Made by a program: the position numbers and the translations under genes. The notes under the pieces are model-generated. The model was not told where the DNA came from, ran no database searches, and saw only the letters and a list, made by a program, of their open reading frames with translations. From assembly GCF_013106755.1 (NCBI RefSeq), contig NZ_WHPF01000014.1, positions 108,299 to 172,298 of the forward strand: a stretch of 64,000 nucleotides of DNA, written 5' to 3'. Position 1 is the first letter of the stretch; each line of letters starts with the position of its first letter. Origin of the DNA: Limnovirga soli (GTDB lineage Bacteria; Bacteroidota; Bacteroidia; Chitinophagales; Chitinophagaceae). This document shows positions 49,690-59,320 of this stretch, piece by piece.

Positions 49690-52600
49690 TCAATGAAAAC
49701 CAGCGTTGTTTTGAATTCTTGCCTTTTGGCTTTGGGCATCTTCCAGTTTAGTTAATTTGAAATTCACGTATGGCGCTACTGGATTTTCTAACCTTTTTAG
49801 TACGGCCCGCATAAGTGCTTTTGTTTCCTCATCGCTGTTATTAATGATTACCGGCTGCCCATTGCCACCGTTGCCATTGGTACCGGGAGTAATACCACCT
49901 TCGGCAAATTTTAAATTGCTGTAGCTGCTATTGATGCGGCTATAATCTACCGCCTGGTAGGGGCGGCGTTTATAGCTGGGGGTAACGATGGCGCTTGTAT
50001 CCCAGGTTACACCGCCATACATACCGTTTAAGCTGCTTGTAATTTGGCTGGGTGTACCGGTAACCGTGTACATGCGGTTACTGCGCATGGCACTTTTTTT
50101 AATTACGCCCTCATCGCCTTCAAATTCTACATGACGGCCATTTACATTCCTTTTTATTCCGTTTGCCTCGTGGCTGGGGCCTTCTAATTTACCACCCAAT
50201 GCATATTTTTTTGAAGCTATGGTCGCTATTTCTGCACCAACGGTGGCCAATGTAAATGCAAAAGCTGCTATACCTGCAAAGTTGGGCGGTATGGGTGCGC
50301 CAAATTGTTTGATGGTAGCAAGTACGGCCTGGGCACCATTGATACCGGCATTAATTAATTCCAGTTTCTTTTGCCTTTCAAACTGCTTTTTTTGTAAGGC
50401 TTCTTTTTTGGCGTCTGCATCTTTATCCAGCCTATCTATCTGCTGATTGTATTGCTGCTGGGTAATTAGTTTGGTATCGAGTAATTTTTTATATGCTTGC
50501 TTTTCTACATCATTGCTTTTAAGCTGTTTGTATAAAGCAGAATTTTCTTTACTGGTTTTTGCCTGGTTAAACTTATCTGCAATATTTACCGCTTCCTGAA
50601 AATAACTGAGGGCATTACTGATGTTATCCAGTTCCTCATTTAATGATTCCTGTTCTGCCTGGCTGCGTTGATGCCTGTATTTTTCTCGGATTACTTCCTT
50701 TTCACTTTCAAGTAATTCAGTATTGCTTAATTCTTTCTGTTCGGCTGCATCCAAATTACCTATAGTGGCATTTAGTTTTTCTTTGCGGTTGCCGTTTAGT
50801 AATGCTAAGGCACGTTTCGCTGCGGCATTGCGTTCATCTTCGCTGAGCGACTTTAAGAACCTTCCCATCGATGCTTTTAACAGGGCAATATCTTCCTCCT
50901 GTATTTCAGGCACCACATCTACCACTACCGGGTTATCCTTTGCTTTGCTACCTAGCTTTTCGTTAAGGTCAATTATCTTCTGCTCGGTGGTTTTTTGTAG
51001 TTGGTCTAAGGCTTTGGTAAGCGCTTCACCTGCAAACTTTTCTCTGAATAGTTTTTCATCTTCTGCCTTTTGCTGGAAGATCTGTTGAAAAGCATATGCA
51101 TAATCTGATTGAGAGAGTTTGCTAAATTCTTCGGAAAGGGCTTTTAAACGGGATAAAGCTTTTTCCAGTTCCTGATCTTTTTTAGCATTGCCTTCTATTG
51201 TTTGAGATAGTGAAGCTGCATCTGCTTTTTGTTGGTTTTTTAATTGTTCCTCAGTAGATTTTTTTGCTGCATCTATCTGCTCCTGCAACTGATCACCGTT
51301 CAACCGCTTTACCTCAGCACTATAACCTAACTGCTGCGATAATAATTCCCGGTATAAATCCTGCTTTTGTTTTATTTCTGCCTCGGTTGCTTTTCTTTGG
51401 AATGTGGTGCCACCAGTTTTACCATCACCGGACTCCTTTACAGTAACCAGGAATGACCCTGTATTCGCAATTTGATCAATCTGCTTTTTGGTTATAGCCA
51501 ACCTTTGTTCAATCTCTGAAAGTTTGCTGTTATTTTCCTGAATAGCAGAGGCATTGGTGACTTTTAAACGGGCTTTTTCTGCATCAATAAATTCACGGAC
51601 CCTTCCGGTATTGATGGCAATTACGTTGCCATATTTATCAAACTCACTGGCTGCAGATGGTAGGATAGAAGTAACACTGGCGATGATCTTTTTTAATTCG
51701 CCCTGCTCGGTGGCATTTAAATTGGTTTTTGATTTAAGGGTATCGTACCTGTCCAGCAATGGGTTTATATTTTTCTCCAGGTTATTTACGCTGGTCTGCT
51801 GTTCATCAAAACGTTCAGTGGCAGTTTTGGTACTGCTAGCCATATCTACCAAACTACCGGTAATACTTGCCAGTATATTTGAAAGTACACTATTGGCAAA
51901 TAATGAATTGATAATTTTACCCAGCTTTTCTAAGTTGGCCGCAAGGTTTTCGTTCTTTAAATTAAACTCCTGCGTTAAGCTGTTTTGGTTGGTAAGTGCT
52001 TCGCTGGCAAGGCTTACCTTGCTGGTTAATAGCTCCTGATTTTTACTCAGCTTACTCAATACCTCACCGGCACCAGTGCCATCAGCATCAAGCTCTTTTA
52101 ATATTCTGGCAAAAGCCACATTGCTGCTGCCTGCTTTACCTGCACCTTCTGCTACCTTGCTAAATGCTTGTAGCATATTGGTATTAACCAGGTTGGTAAA
52201 TTCTTTTATAGGTACGCCTGCTACCTTGGCAAACTTCTCTGGTTCAACCGCAATTTTTTGCAGTATTTTGGTAAAGGCAGTAGAGCCACGCTCAACCTCA
52301 ATACCCAATTCTTGAAAAGTTGCTGCAGTACCCAATATTTCGCCACTGCTTAATTTAAATGTGCCGGCAACACCAGCCATTCGGTTGGCAATATCCACTA
52401 CAACTGGAGCCGTTGCCAAACCATTTGCACCCAATACGTTTAAGGCATTACCAATATTGGCAACATCGGTGCCATAATCACCGGTTTTTATATCCTGTAA
52501 GTTGTTACGAAGTACACTTAAGGTAGTGGTAATTTCTTTGGCACCACCACCAAATTCATCACCCAGGGCCACTACAATTTTATCAATGGCCGCAACATTG

Positions 52601-53349
52601 GCAGCGGTGGCAGCTTCGCCTATTTGCCCCAGGCCAATAGCAATTTCTCTTAAATTGGCAGTGCTTGTACGGGTATCTATTTTACCTAACTGGCTATTTA
52701 AACTGGCTACCTGCGCGGCAGTTAAGCCGGTAGTTTTTTGTACATCTGCCAAGCTATCACTTAGTTTGGCATTGCCACTTACAATACCAGATAAATAGCT
52801 GCCAATTGCAGCGACTGCTGCTTGAACTGTATTTCCAATTAATACACCAAACGCCACGGTTTTTGCTTGCTGAAACCAATTGCTTTGGGCTTTATCTACG
52901 CCATTAATGGCGGTTTTCATACGGTCTAACTCGGCAGATGATTCTCTGAATTTTTTAAACTTTTCTGCATATCCGGGTGCATCTTCACTCATTTGCCTTA
53001 GCTGATTACGTAAGGCATTTACCAATCTTTCCTGTTGGGTAAATGAGGGTCGAAGGCCCTTATCAATACTATCTTGAATTTTCTTTTGAGCTTCTGCAGT
53101 TTCGCGAAGTGTTTTATTATAGCCATTAACTTTAGTGCTCAGCTGGTCATAGCGCTCCTGTAGTTTGGTAATGCTGCCACCGGCAGCACTGGTATCTTCA
53201 ATTTGCTTTTTAAGTTTCTCCTGTTCCTTACGGGCATTTTCAATTTTTTTGCTAAAGCCATCTGCTTTAAACTGTAAATTTTCTAATGCAGTTACCGCTG
53301 CGGTTTGATCAATATATATACTTACCGTTTTGCTGCTAATGTTACCCAT
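49690..53349 (-). CDS. phage tail tape measure protein
   Basis: 1219 residues. The N-terminal ~130 residues are a coiled coil (ENARKEQEKLKKQIEDTSAA; KLQERYDQLSTKVNGYNKTL). TAVAFGVLIGNTVQAAVAAI-like hydrophobic segment and the tape-measure core (SDSLADVQKTTGLTAAQVAS; LREIAIGLGQIGEAAT) follow at residues ~160-240. Long coiled regions lie at 600-950, and a hydrophobic hinge (IAAFAFTLATVGAEIATIAS) near 1080 precedes the tail-end region. It sets tail length in long-tailed phages. At 1219 residues it implies a long flexible tail of siphovirus type. Confidence 0.88.
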   Translation of the reverse strand: MGNISSKTVSIYIDQTAAVTALENLQFKADGFSKKIENARKEQEKLKKQIEDTSAAGGSITKLQERYDQLSTKVNGYNKTLRETAEAQKKIQDSIDKGLRPSFTQQERLVNALRNQLRQMSEDAPGYAEKFKKFRESSAELDRMKTAINGVDKAQSNWFQQAKTVAFGVLIGNTVQAAVAAIGSYLSGIVSGNAKLSDSLADVQKTTGLTAAQVASLNSQLGKIDTRTSTANLREIAIGLGQIGEAATAANVAAIDKIVVALGDEFGGGAKEITTTLSVLRNNLQDIKTGDYGTDVANIGNALNVLGANGLATAPVVVDIANRMAGVAGTFKLSSGEILGTAATFQELGIEVERGSTAFTKILQKIAVEPEKFAKVAGVPIKEFTNLVNTNMLQAFSKVAEGAGKAGSSNVAFARILKELDADGTGAGEVLSKLSKNQELLTSKVSLASEALTNQNSLTQEFNLKNENLAANLEKLGKIINSLFANSVLSNILASITGSLVDMASSTKTATERFDEQQTSVNNLEKNINPLLDRYDTLKSKTNLNATEQGELKKIIASVTSILPSAASEFDKYGNVIAINTGRVREFIDAEKARLKVTNASAIQENNSKLSEIEQRLAITKKQIDQIANTGSFLVTVKESGDGKTGGTTFQRKATEAEIKQKQDLYRELLSQQLGYSAEVKRLNGDQLQEQIDAAKKSTEEQLKNQQKADAASLSQTIEGNAKKDQELEKALSRLKALSEEFSKLSQSDYAYAFQQIFQQKAEDEKLFREKFAGEALTKALDQLQKTTEQKIIDLNEKLGSKAKDNPVVVDVVPEIQEEDIALLKASMGRFLKSLSEDERNAAAKRALALLNGNRKEKLNATIGNLDAAEQKELSNTELLESEKEVIREKYRHQRSQAEQESLNEELDNISNALSYFQEAVNIADKFNQAKTSKENSALYKQLKSNDVEKQAYKKLLDTKLITQQQYNQQIDRLDKDADAKKEALQKKQFERQKKLELINAGINGAQAVLATIKQFGAPIPPNFAGIAAFAFTLATVGAEIATIASKKYALGGKLEGPSHEANGIKRNVNGRHVEFEGDEGVIKKSAMRSNRMYTVTGTPSQITSSLNGMYGGVTWDTSAIVTPSYKRRPYQAVDYSRINSSYSNLKFAEGGITPGTNGNGGNGQPVIINNSDEETKALMRAVLKRLENPVAPYVNFKLTKLEDAQSQKARIQNNAGFH

Positions 53350-53352
53350 TTG

Positions 53353-53730
53353 CTATTTGATTTTTAGGGCATTAATAATTAGGGTGCCTTGGCCATCGGC
53401 CACTATATCTCTTAATTCATCAATATTGGCATCTATTACGGGGTCAATGAATTCTTTAGCCGTGCGTGGGTTATTTATGCCATGGCCACGGCTTACGCCT
53501 TTGTGTAGAAATACACCACTTTTTGGCATTTTATAACCAATACGACTGGCTAACCCGTTTTTCTTGCTTACGGTATTTCTTATGGCTTTGCTTAATGGTA
53601 CCGGGTTTGTGGAATAGGGGTAGTGTTTTATGTATAGGGCATTAATTTGGTCTACAACTTTTTGCTGCGTATTATCTGCCCAAATTTCAACATCGGTATT
53701 AAGGGCTTCTATGTCTTTTTGTTCAAACAT
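53353..53730 (-). CDS. phage tail-completion-like protein
   Basis: 125 residues from MFEQKDIEALNTDVEIWADN. The frame runs upstream to 53772 only by reading through an interspersed repeat, so this ATG is preferred. SKKNGLASRIGYKMPKSGVF then LHKGVSRGHGINN is basic and glycine-rich, reminiscent of tail-completion proteins placed ahead of tape measure genes. It ends 3 bases before the tape measure start. Confidence 0.5.
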   Translation of the reverse strand: MFEQKDIEALNTDVEIWADNTQQKVVDQINALYIKHYPYSTNPVPLSKAIRNTVSKKNGLASRIGYKMPKSGVFLHKGVSRGHGINNPRTAKEFIDPVIDANIDELRDIVADGQGTLIINALKIK

Positions 53731-53753
53731 ATTTTGTTGGGCTTTAGGTGAAC

Positions 53754-53773
53754 GTACAAGAGTGCGACGCAAG
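53754..53773 (-). repeat. interspersed repeat, copy 15
   Basis: CTTGCGTCGCACTCTTGTAC on the minus strand, just upstream of the tail-completion-like start. The usual AGCTTTA is lost. Confidence 0.9.
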
Positions 53774-53803
53774 AATGTATAATGGATAGGTGCAACTGGT
53801 ATA

Positions 53804-53840
53804 AAAAAGCCCCGCTACGCATGCAGCGTTCGGGGCTTTC
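53804..53840 (-). terminator. minus-strand terminator
   Basis: Minus direction: AAAGCCCCG-AACGCT ... GTAGCGGGGCTTTTTT stem behind the gene at 53858. Confidence 0.85.
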
Positions 53841-53857
53841 ATTTTTACAACTCACAC

Positions 53858-54082
53858 TTAATTTTTAGGATCTTCTTTTTCTTTTTTACCTGGTTCAGGT
53901 TTTGGTGCTGGAGCGGCTTTTAGTTTTATCTGGTTATCGCCAGTTTGTATTAAAAGCTCTGCCACTTCGGGAGTTATATTGCTTAACTTTCCACTAAACT
54001 TACCTGGCAGGGTAATGTTTTTGTCTTTATCAAATACAGCCTCGTATTTGGCAGCTACCAGATTGTTATTAAATTGTACCAT
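53858..54082 (-). CDS. small phage protein
   Basis: 74 residues. YEAVFDKDKNITLPGKFSGK with NITPEVAELLIQTGDNQIKL, then a proline/lysine-rich tail. This shape is common beside tail tube genes as a small head-tail factor or tail-assembly chaperone in Bacteroidota phages. Not recognised otherwise. The next gene is the tail-tube-like one. Confidence 0.5.
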   Translation of the reverse strand: MVQFNNNLVAAKYEAVFDKDKNITLPGKFSGKLSNITPEVAELLIQTGDNQIKLKAAPAPKPEPGKKEKEDPKN

Positions 54083-54114
54083 GGGTATTTTATTTACCTG
54101 TTTTTAAATTGGGT

Positions 54115-54660
54115 TTACTCAGCAGGCTTATCAGTTACTGCACCGCTATAAAAATACTTATGGCCAATAATGGTACCGGTAATTTTATATACCTTTTTAA
54201 GACCGTCTTTGGTGGTTTTACCATCAAATTCCAGCTTAATGGTTGGCTGCACACAGTCATCGCCAAACTGTACGTAATCAGTAGCATTAATGCAATCTGC
54301 ATCTTTTACCAGATACATACATTGATCATTTAATTGCTTTTCCAATTCTTCCATTAGTACAGCTCCATCTCCAATTATTTCACCTTCAAAAGTATGTTGC
54401 AGGCTGCTGGCGCCATCATCGCCAATGGTGGTCGATTTGGCAGTTACTGAATGTTGTTTACACAGCAAATCAATAAAACCATCATCTACACCAAAAGTAT
54501 GTGCTGTGCTGATTTTCTTAGTATCGCCCAGCGCTGTGGTACCAACGGTTGGAGCGATGGTTAAAAAGGTATCAATTGGTGCAAATTTGATGAGGGGTTT
54601 GTAACCACCATCAGCATTTTTTACATCTCCTTTTCCGTAAGCCTTATAAAGGTTTGACAT
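54115..54660 (-). CDS. tail tube protein candidate
   Basis: 181 residues, beta-rich (HTFGVDDGFIDLLCKQHSVT; DYVQFGDDCVQPTIKLEF), with even glycine spacing and no signal peptide or membrane helix. Size and place, behind capsid genes and ahead of the tape measure, suit a major tail tube protein. The family was not recognised. Confidence 0.5.
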   Translation of the reverse strand: MSNLYKAYGKGDVKNADGGYKPLIKFAPIDTFLTIAPTVGTTALGDTKKISTAHTFGVDDGFIDLLCKQHSVTAKSTTIGDDGASSLQHTFEGEIIGDGAVLMEELEKQLNDQCMYLVKDADCINATDYVQFGDDCVQPTIKLEFDGKTTKDGLKKVYKITGTIIGHKYFYSGAVTDKPAE

Positions 54661-54711
54661 TGTAGTTTTTTTAAGCGTTTAAGGTGTATGTTTTACCTGT
54701 GTTTAGCAGGC

Positions 54712-55149
54712 TTATAATGCAATTAACATGCTGCTGTTGGCAGCTACCAGTTGCTTTTGCAATTCCACGTTACTGCAAATATCCTCCGCAGTTACACGTT
54801 GCTTGTTAAGCGTTACGACCGGCCATTTAAAACCGTATTTGGCACCATCCAGTTCAAAAGAAAAATCACCGGCTTTTATTGGGGCTTTTTCTTTGGCTGG
54901 GGCATTAGCAGGTGTTGCAGTAAGCTTTTCAATTTCGCTCTGCAGGTCATCGTTAATGGCCAATGCTTCCTGTAGTTTGGCAGCTAATTCCTCATTGGAT
55001 TTTTCTACATCAGCTGACTTTGCAGTTAATGCTTCGAAAGCACTATTGGCAGCTTCCAATTTGGCATTTGCTATGCCTAATTGCTCATTAGCCTGGGCCA
55101 AGTTTCCAAGTGCTTCCTGTAATTCCTCCTCTATGGTTTTCTTTGCCAT
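54712..55149 (-). CDS. coiled-coil phage protein
   Basis: 145 residues. Residues ~5-80 form a clear heptad coiled coil (LQEALGNLAQANEQLGIANA; KSNEELAAKLQEALAINDDL), followed by a small folded C-terminal part (FSFELDGAKYGFKWPVVTLN). It lies between the capsid candidate and the tail-tube candidate, so it may be a head-tail connector or scaffold. No family recognised. Confidence 0.5.
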   Translation of the reverse strand: MAKKTIEEELQEALGNLAQANEQLGIANAKLEAANSAFEALTAKSADVEKSNEELAAKLQEALAINDDLQSEIEKLTATPANAPAKEKAPIKAGDFSFELDGAKYGFKWPVVTLNKQRVTAEDICSNVELQKQLVAANSSMLIAL

Positions 55150-55235
55150 AAAAATATTTTTGTGATGTGGAATGATTTTTATTTAAACCCCGCTGCACGA
55201 AGCAGCAGGGTTATGTATGAATGGGAGAACTGCTG

Positions 55236-56213
55236 TTAAGCTAAATCCTGATCGTTATGGAAGATAAACTCCGGTACTTCGAAGTTTAATACTTCCCACC
55301 AATCTGTGTAGGCACTTACCACACGCGGAGCGTATTGTTTTACCTGCATGGTATCAGCCAAAGAAGCTTTCTTCATTGGGCGAATACGGTTTGCGGCAAT
55401 GGTGGCCCACATTAATTCGCTGCTGCCATGAGATTCCAGACCTACCACTTTCATGTTAGGGAAATCTTCTACAGTAATCAAATCAGGTGCCTGGGCATAA
55501 TTCATATTGTATTTTGCACGCTTGCCTTGCTTGTAACGCAATTCAAGATCAGCGCTCATAAAGATGAAGTCAATCTTTTTGCGAAATACATGCGGCATAG
55601 ATGCGGCAAAATCTTCTACCTGAGTACAGAAATCTGCGGCATCTGCGGCAGCTGCACCGGTAACAATTGGGCCATTACCTAAATTGGTACGGCTATCCGT
55701 ATTATAGCCTTTGATGATTTTTTTCAAACCATCCATAGCAGTACTTACATCGCCTGCAGTACCAGGTGTTGGATCAGCATGTACACCATCGAAGTACTCA
55801 TTTAAGTCCAGGTCTTCATCTTTCTTTGGCATTACATGGTTCATTAACCACCAGCGTACAAATGGCCAGTTGGCACGGTCTGCATCAGGTACTGATGTTA
55901 AGAAACCAAGGTAGGTAGCTTCCAGATCGTCAGGAGTTTCCTGAAGATCTATTTTAAGCTTAAACAAGTCGAACTTGTTAGGCTTAAAAGTTAAGGTACC
56001 AATAGGGGTAAAGGCTTTTTGATAAGGCTGTACCACCCTGTTTAAAGAAGAATATGTTCCACGCCATTGAGTATCTTCAGTTGGGCGCAACTGAAAATAT
56101 GCTGCTGTTTGAGATGCCTGATAAATAGCGTTTCTCAATGTTAAGAAATTGTCGCCACCAGCTTTGTAATAGCTACCAAACTGGCTTACCACATCTGTTA
56201 CTACTATTGACAT
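55236..56213 (-). CDS. major capsid protein candidate
   Basis: 325 residues. The mixed helix/strand sequence, central long segment (RADRANWPFVRWWLMNHVMP) and late TMQVKQYAPRVVSAYTDWWE are of the kind seen in major capsid proteins of Bacteroidota tailed phages. It lies 73 bases behind the S49-type protease gene, the usual order protease then capsid. No N-terminal scaffold domain is visible, in line with a separate scaffold in the protease C-terminus. Identification rests mostly on size and neighbours. Confidence 0.65.
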   Translation of the reverse strand: MSIVVTDVVSQFGSYYKAGGDNFLTLRNAIYQASQTAAYFQLRPTEDTQWRGTYSSLNRVVQPYQKAFTPIGTLTFKPNKFDLFKLKIDLQETPDDLEATYLGFLTSVPDADRANWPFVRWWLMNHVMPKKDEDLDLNEYFDGVHADPTPGTAGDVSTAMDGLKKIIKGYNTDSRTNLGNGPIVTGAAAADAADFCTQVEDFAASMPHVFRKKIDFIFMSADLELRYKQGKRAKYNMNYAQAPDLITVEDFPNMKVVGLESHGSSELMWATIAANRIRPMKKASLADTMQVKQYAPRVVSAYTDWWEVLNFEVPEFIFHNDQDLA

Positions 56214-56286
56214 GTTTTAAGAATTTTAATGGGTTATGGGTTTATTTTATGATTGTTTGTTTGTAAAAAAAAGTTTAGGGTTGAAG

Positions 56287-57657
56287 CTATACTTTGCTGA
56301 AGAGTTCTCTTTGGAAAGCCATTGAACTGGCATCTTCTACATCTTCAGTATCAATATCATCCTTCTCACTATCTGCACCGGTAAAGCCTTTTTTACCATC
56401 GCCTTTTTCAAGGGCTTCTACCTTGCCGGTTAGGGTTGCAATGGTGGTACCGCTTACAATGGCTGCTTGTTTTAAAGTGGCAATTTCTTCCTGCAACTGC
56501 ACGTTTAATGTGTTGGCTGCAGCAAGATCTTCTGTTGCCTTGATTAACTGTCCACCATTGGCTTCCACATCTGCGGTTAGCTGTTGATTGGCAGCAGTTA
56601 AAGCGGTAACAGCGGCGGCATTGGTTTCGGCTGTAGTTAAAGCAGCTTCAATGCGGTTTAGGTTTTCTTCGCTCATTGCAAAGCCTTCATCTGTAACAGC
56701 AAAGGATTCAGCCTGTGCTATTTCCAACATTTTATTAAATGCCATTGGTATCGATTTAAATTGATAAATTTTAATGAGGGAGTTGGTACGTTGTACCAAT
56801 TGAGTATAATTCTTTACGCCATCAATAAGGCCTAAGGCAAGCGCATCCTGTGCGTAATACATTTTACCGGTTGCCCAATCTGTGCCTTTTATTTTACCAG
56901 CACGGCCTTGTTTTACTGCATCAATAAAGGCATTGGCTATAAAGTCAAGCTTTTCCTGTAGCGGTGCCTCGTTGCCTTTTATGGCTTCTTTATAAGTAGC
57001 ATTTTTATCTTCGCTTAAAGTGCTGTATACATCTGTAACAGGTAATCCCAAGCTGGCATAATAAGCGTTCCAATCAGCAATAGTGCAGTATACACCTATG
57101 CTGCCTACTTCATCAGTTGGCTGGCCTACATATACTTCAGTACATTGGCTAATGCACCAATATGCTGCACTGGCACTCATGCCATCATCTATAAATCCAA
57201 CAACAGGTTTAACTGTAGTACAATTGCGAATGGCATCGCCTAATGTAGCGGTGCCATCTACCTGCCCACCAGGGCTATCTATGTCAATGATCACTGCGGC
57301 AACATTGGGTGCTTCTCTTAAAGCATCCATCAGAATAGCATAATCGCACATGCCCCAGCTGCACCAATCGCCATCTTTCATCATGGGGCCAACAATATCT
57401 ACATTAGCAATAGCGCCAAAAGGTATTTCAGCCACTTTGGTACGTGGGCAAACCTCGTACACATTTACTGTGCTGGGTACTAATTCAGGGCTATCATCTT
57501 CCTCCTCATCATCATTTTCGCTACTGCCCATAATAAGGGCACCGGCTTGTGCATTGCCTTGTAAAAAGCTATGTACTAAAGGCATGTGGCTTTGCGCCCA
57601 ACCTTTATCTATTAGCCAGTTACCTCGTAATATTGCCGATACCTTTTTGAAACTCAT
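56287..57657 (-). CDS. S49-type prohead protease with scaffold-like tail
   Basis: 456 residues from MSFKKVSAILRGNWLID; 90 bases of extra frame upstream are not needed. The S49/ClpP-like domain covers residues ~60-290: AAVIIDIDSPGGQVDGT with SPGG at 128-131, and the serine nucleophile candidate S163 in DDGMSASAAYWCIS, then EVGSIGVYCT. Residues ~330-420 form a helical coiled coil (AALTTAETNAAAVTALTAAN), suitable as a fused scaffold. It matures the prohead beside the capsid gene. Confidence 0.8.
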   Translation of the reverse strand: MSFKKVSAILRGNWLIDKGWAQSHMPLVHSFLQGNAQAGALIMGSSENDDEEEDDSPELVPSTVNVYEVCPRTKVAEIPFGAIANVDIVGPMMKDGDWCSWGMCDYAILMDALREAPNVAAVIIDIDSPGGQVDGTATLGDAIRNCTTVKPVVGFIDDGMSASAAYWCISQCTEVYVGQPTDEVGSIGVYCTIADWNAYYASLGLPVTDVYSTLSEDKNATYKEAIKGNEAPLQEKLDFIANAFIDAVKQGRAGKIKGTDWATGKMYYAQDALALGLIDGVKNYTQLVQRTNSLIKIYQFKSIPMAFNKMLEIAQAESFAVTDEGFAMSEENLNRIEAALTTAETNAAAVTALTAANQQLTADVEANGGQLIKATEDLAAANTLNVQLQEEIATLKQAAIVSGTTIATLTGKVEALEKGDGKKGFTGADSEKDDIDTEDVEDASSMAFQRELFSKV

Positions 57658-57710
57658 AGTGTAAAATTGATCTATTACATATGCCTGTGAAAGGACAGTG
57701 ATTAGTCTAA

Positions 57711-58121
57711 TCAACTTCGCCTGAGTGAATATAGAGTTGGCACCCATACACCGCCGCTACTTACAAACTGTATTTTATAGGCTTTATAATTTATCCTTGC
57801 CGGTATTGCAAATAGTAGTGTTTGATCTGTTGCTACATTGGTTACCGTTAAACTATCCAGTTTTGTAGAGTTGGTACCATCCGGAAAAATGCCATATACG
57901 TATCCCTTGCCTGCGGGTGTGCCACTGGTTTTTACTGCTTTTAATTCAAGGCTTACATAGCTGGCATCCGGGCTTACTACAACATAAGCAGTATCAGTGC
58001 TGCTTAGTGAGCTTTTACTTAGCGTAACAGTTTTAATTAACTGTGCATGGCTGGTTGTAGCCGTTAGGCTAAACGCCAACGTAAAGCTTAATAATAAGGC
58101 AATTGCAAATAATTTTTTCAT
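57711..58121 (-). CDS. exported small protein in the phage block
   Basis: 136 residues from MKKLFAIALLLSFTLAFSLT; a signal peptide ending THAQ-like (TTSHAQ) is followed by a beta-rich mature part (DTAYVVVSPDASYVSLELKA, LFAIPARINYKAYKIQFVSS). It precedes the protease start by ~54 bases. Host-type signal peptides in a virion module are unusual. Possibly a surface-exposed phage-encoded protein. Confidence 0.6.
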   Translation of the reverse strand: MKKLFAIALLLSFTLAFSLTATTSHAQLIKTVTLSKSSLSSTDTAYVVVSPDASYVSLELKAVKTSGTPAGKGYVYGIFPDGTNSTKLDSLTVTNVATDQTLLFAIPARINYKAYKIQFVSSGGVWVPTLYSLRRS

Positions 58122-58279
58122 GGTGAAAATTTTGATGTTCTTTTTATTGTGATACAAATTTTATCTGATTCATGCAGGTGATAAAGGACAGTGAAAGGGC
58201 AGTGTAAACCCGTTGTGTTTTTTATGCTGATTTGTGCTGTTACATGACTACATGCTTATGGCCTACCACTGCCCCTTTT

Positions 58280-59230
58280 TTATTTGGTAGTTTCTGTAAA
58301 TGCAATGCCGCTGGCACGTATAGTTTTATCTAGGTTAAAAAGGCTTCGGGCACCGGCCATATTACTATCGCCACTAAACCAACTGCAATAAAATGTATTG
58401 GTAGTTTTAAAGGTGTTTACCGTGGCGGATACATAGCTGCTATCATCGCTGTTGCGTATGCAGGTTTCGTTGGTAATGCAGGGTTTGCCCGTGTACATTT
58501 CCAAATAGCTTTTTACTTGCGGCCAAACGGTCTGCGAGGTGATGCCTTTTTTAGGATCAATATAGTGGTGAACATTAATAAAATCGCAGTATTGTTTTAC
58601 GCCATCAATTACCGTTTGCATGTCTTTCATTTTGGTGCTTGGTGTACCAATTGCCTGCTTTTTTTGGCTGGTGGTAAGCTTTGCATTTGTGGCAAATTCA
58701 TCTGCTACGGCAACGCCGTAGGTATCGTGTAAAAATTTGTAAGTAAGCTGATACATGGGTGTGCCATATATGCCACCATTGGCAATTTTTAAACCATGCG
58801 GGTGCATTACACCGGCTGCGGCTTGCAGCATTTGTACATATTGAGCAGCCGTAAACTTGTTAAAATTTGGGTTTAATTCTTCGTTTTGTAGAATGTACAC
58901 CGGGCAATTGCCGTATTTGCTATTGGCAACATCTTCCAGGGCGGCGGTATATGCGGACATATTGGGGAAGGTGTTTACACCAGCCATCCAGTTAAGGTTA
59001 CACAAAAATTTAAAACCATAGCTTTCATAAATATCAAAGCTTTTTTCTGTGCCGTTAAACTGGTTTAGAATAATGTTTTCGCGTACAAATGGTACACCCA
59101 ATTGCTGGGCCATTAGGGCTTTATCTGTGGTATTAAAATTACCACTGCTATTTACTAATACTCCAAAATTGGTTTGTGCCGTTGCTGCCAGGCTAACCGT
59201 AAGCAGCAACATAAAGATGAGTTTTTTCAT
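58280..59230 (-). CDS. exported glycoside-hydrolase-like protein
   Basis: 316 residues. Signal peptide MKKLIFMLLLTVSLAATAQ. The mature part is a TIM-barrel glycosidase of clan A: PVYILQNEELNPNF with N116-E117 as acid/base on strand 4, CITNETCIRN with E255 as nucleophile on strand 7, and INVHHYIDP between. It likely cuts a surface or cell-wall polysaccharide. Export by Sec would place it in the periplasm or outside, unlike a normal tail enzyme. Substrate unknown. Confidence 0.65.
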   Translation of the reverse strand: MKKLIFMLLLTVSLAATAQTNFGVLVNSSGNFNTTDKALMAQQLGVPFVRENIILNQFNGTEKSFDIYESYGFKFLCNLNWMAGVNTFPNMSAYTAALEDVANSKYGNCPVYILQNEELNPNFNKFTAAQYVQMLQAAAGVMHPHGLKIANGGIYGTPMYQLTYKFLHDTYGVAVADEFATNAKLTTSQKKQAIGTPSTKMKDMQTVIDGVKQYCDFINVHHYIDPKKGITSQTVWPQVKSYLEMYTGKPCITNETCIRNSDDSSYVSATVNTFKTTNTFYCSWFSGDSNMAGARSLFNLDKTIRASGIAFTETTK

Positions 59231-59281
59231 TGTTTTTATTTAAAGGTTTATTAACCGATCAGTGGGTTCTTATGGCATCGC

Positions 59282-59303
59282 CGCTTGCGTCGCTCACTTA
59301 TGC
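59282..59303 (+). repeat. interspersed repeat, copy 16 (degenerate)
   Basis: CGCTTGCGTCGCTCACTTATGC, in which CACTCTTGTGC has changed to CTCACTTATGC. Plus direction, opposite to the flanking genes. Confidence 0.7.
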
Positions 59304-59320
59304 GTTTGGGGCTGTGGGGG

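Noticed and set aside
51000..53300. Plus-strand ORFs of 60-161 codons opposite the tape measure gene
   Set aside because: All are antisense shadows of a clearly coding 1219-residue frame.
54728..55165. 145-codon plus-strand ORF
   Set aside because: It lies wholly antisense to the coiled-coil phage gene, and its composition (serine/leucine/alanine) is that of a shadow frame.
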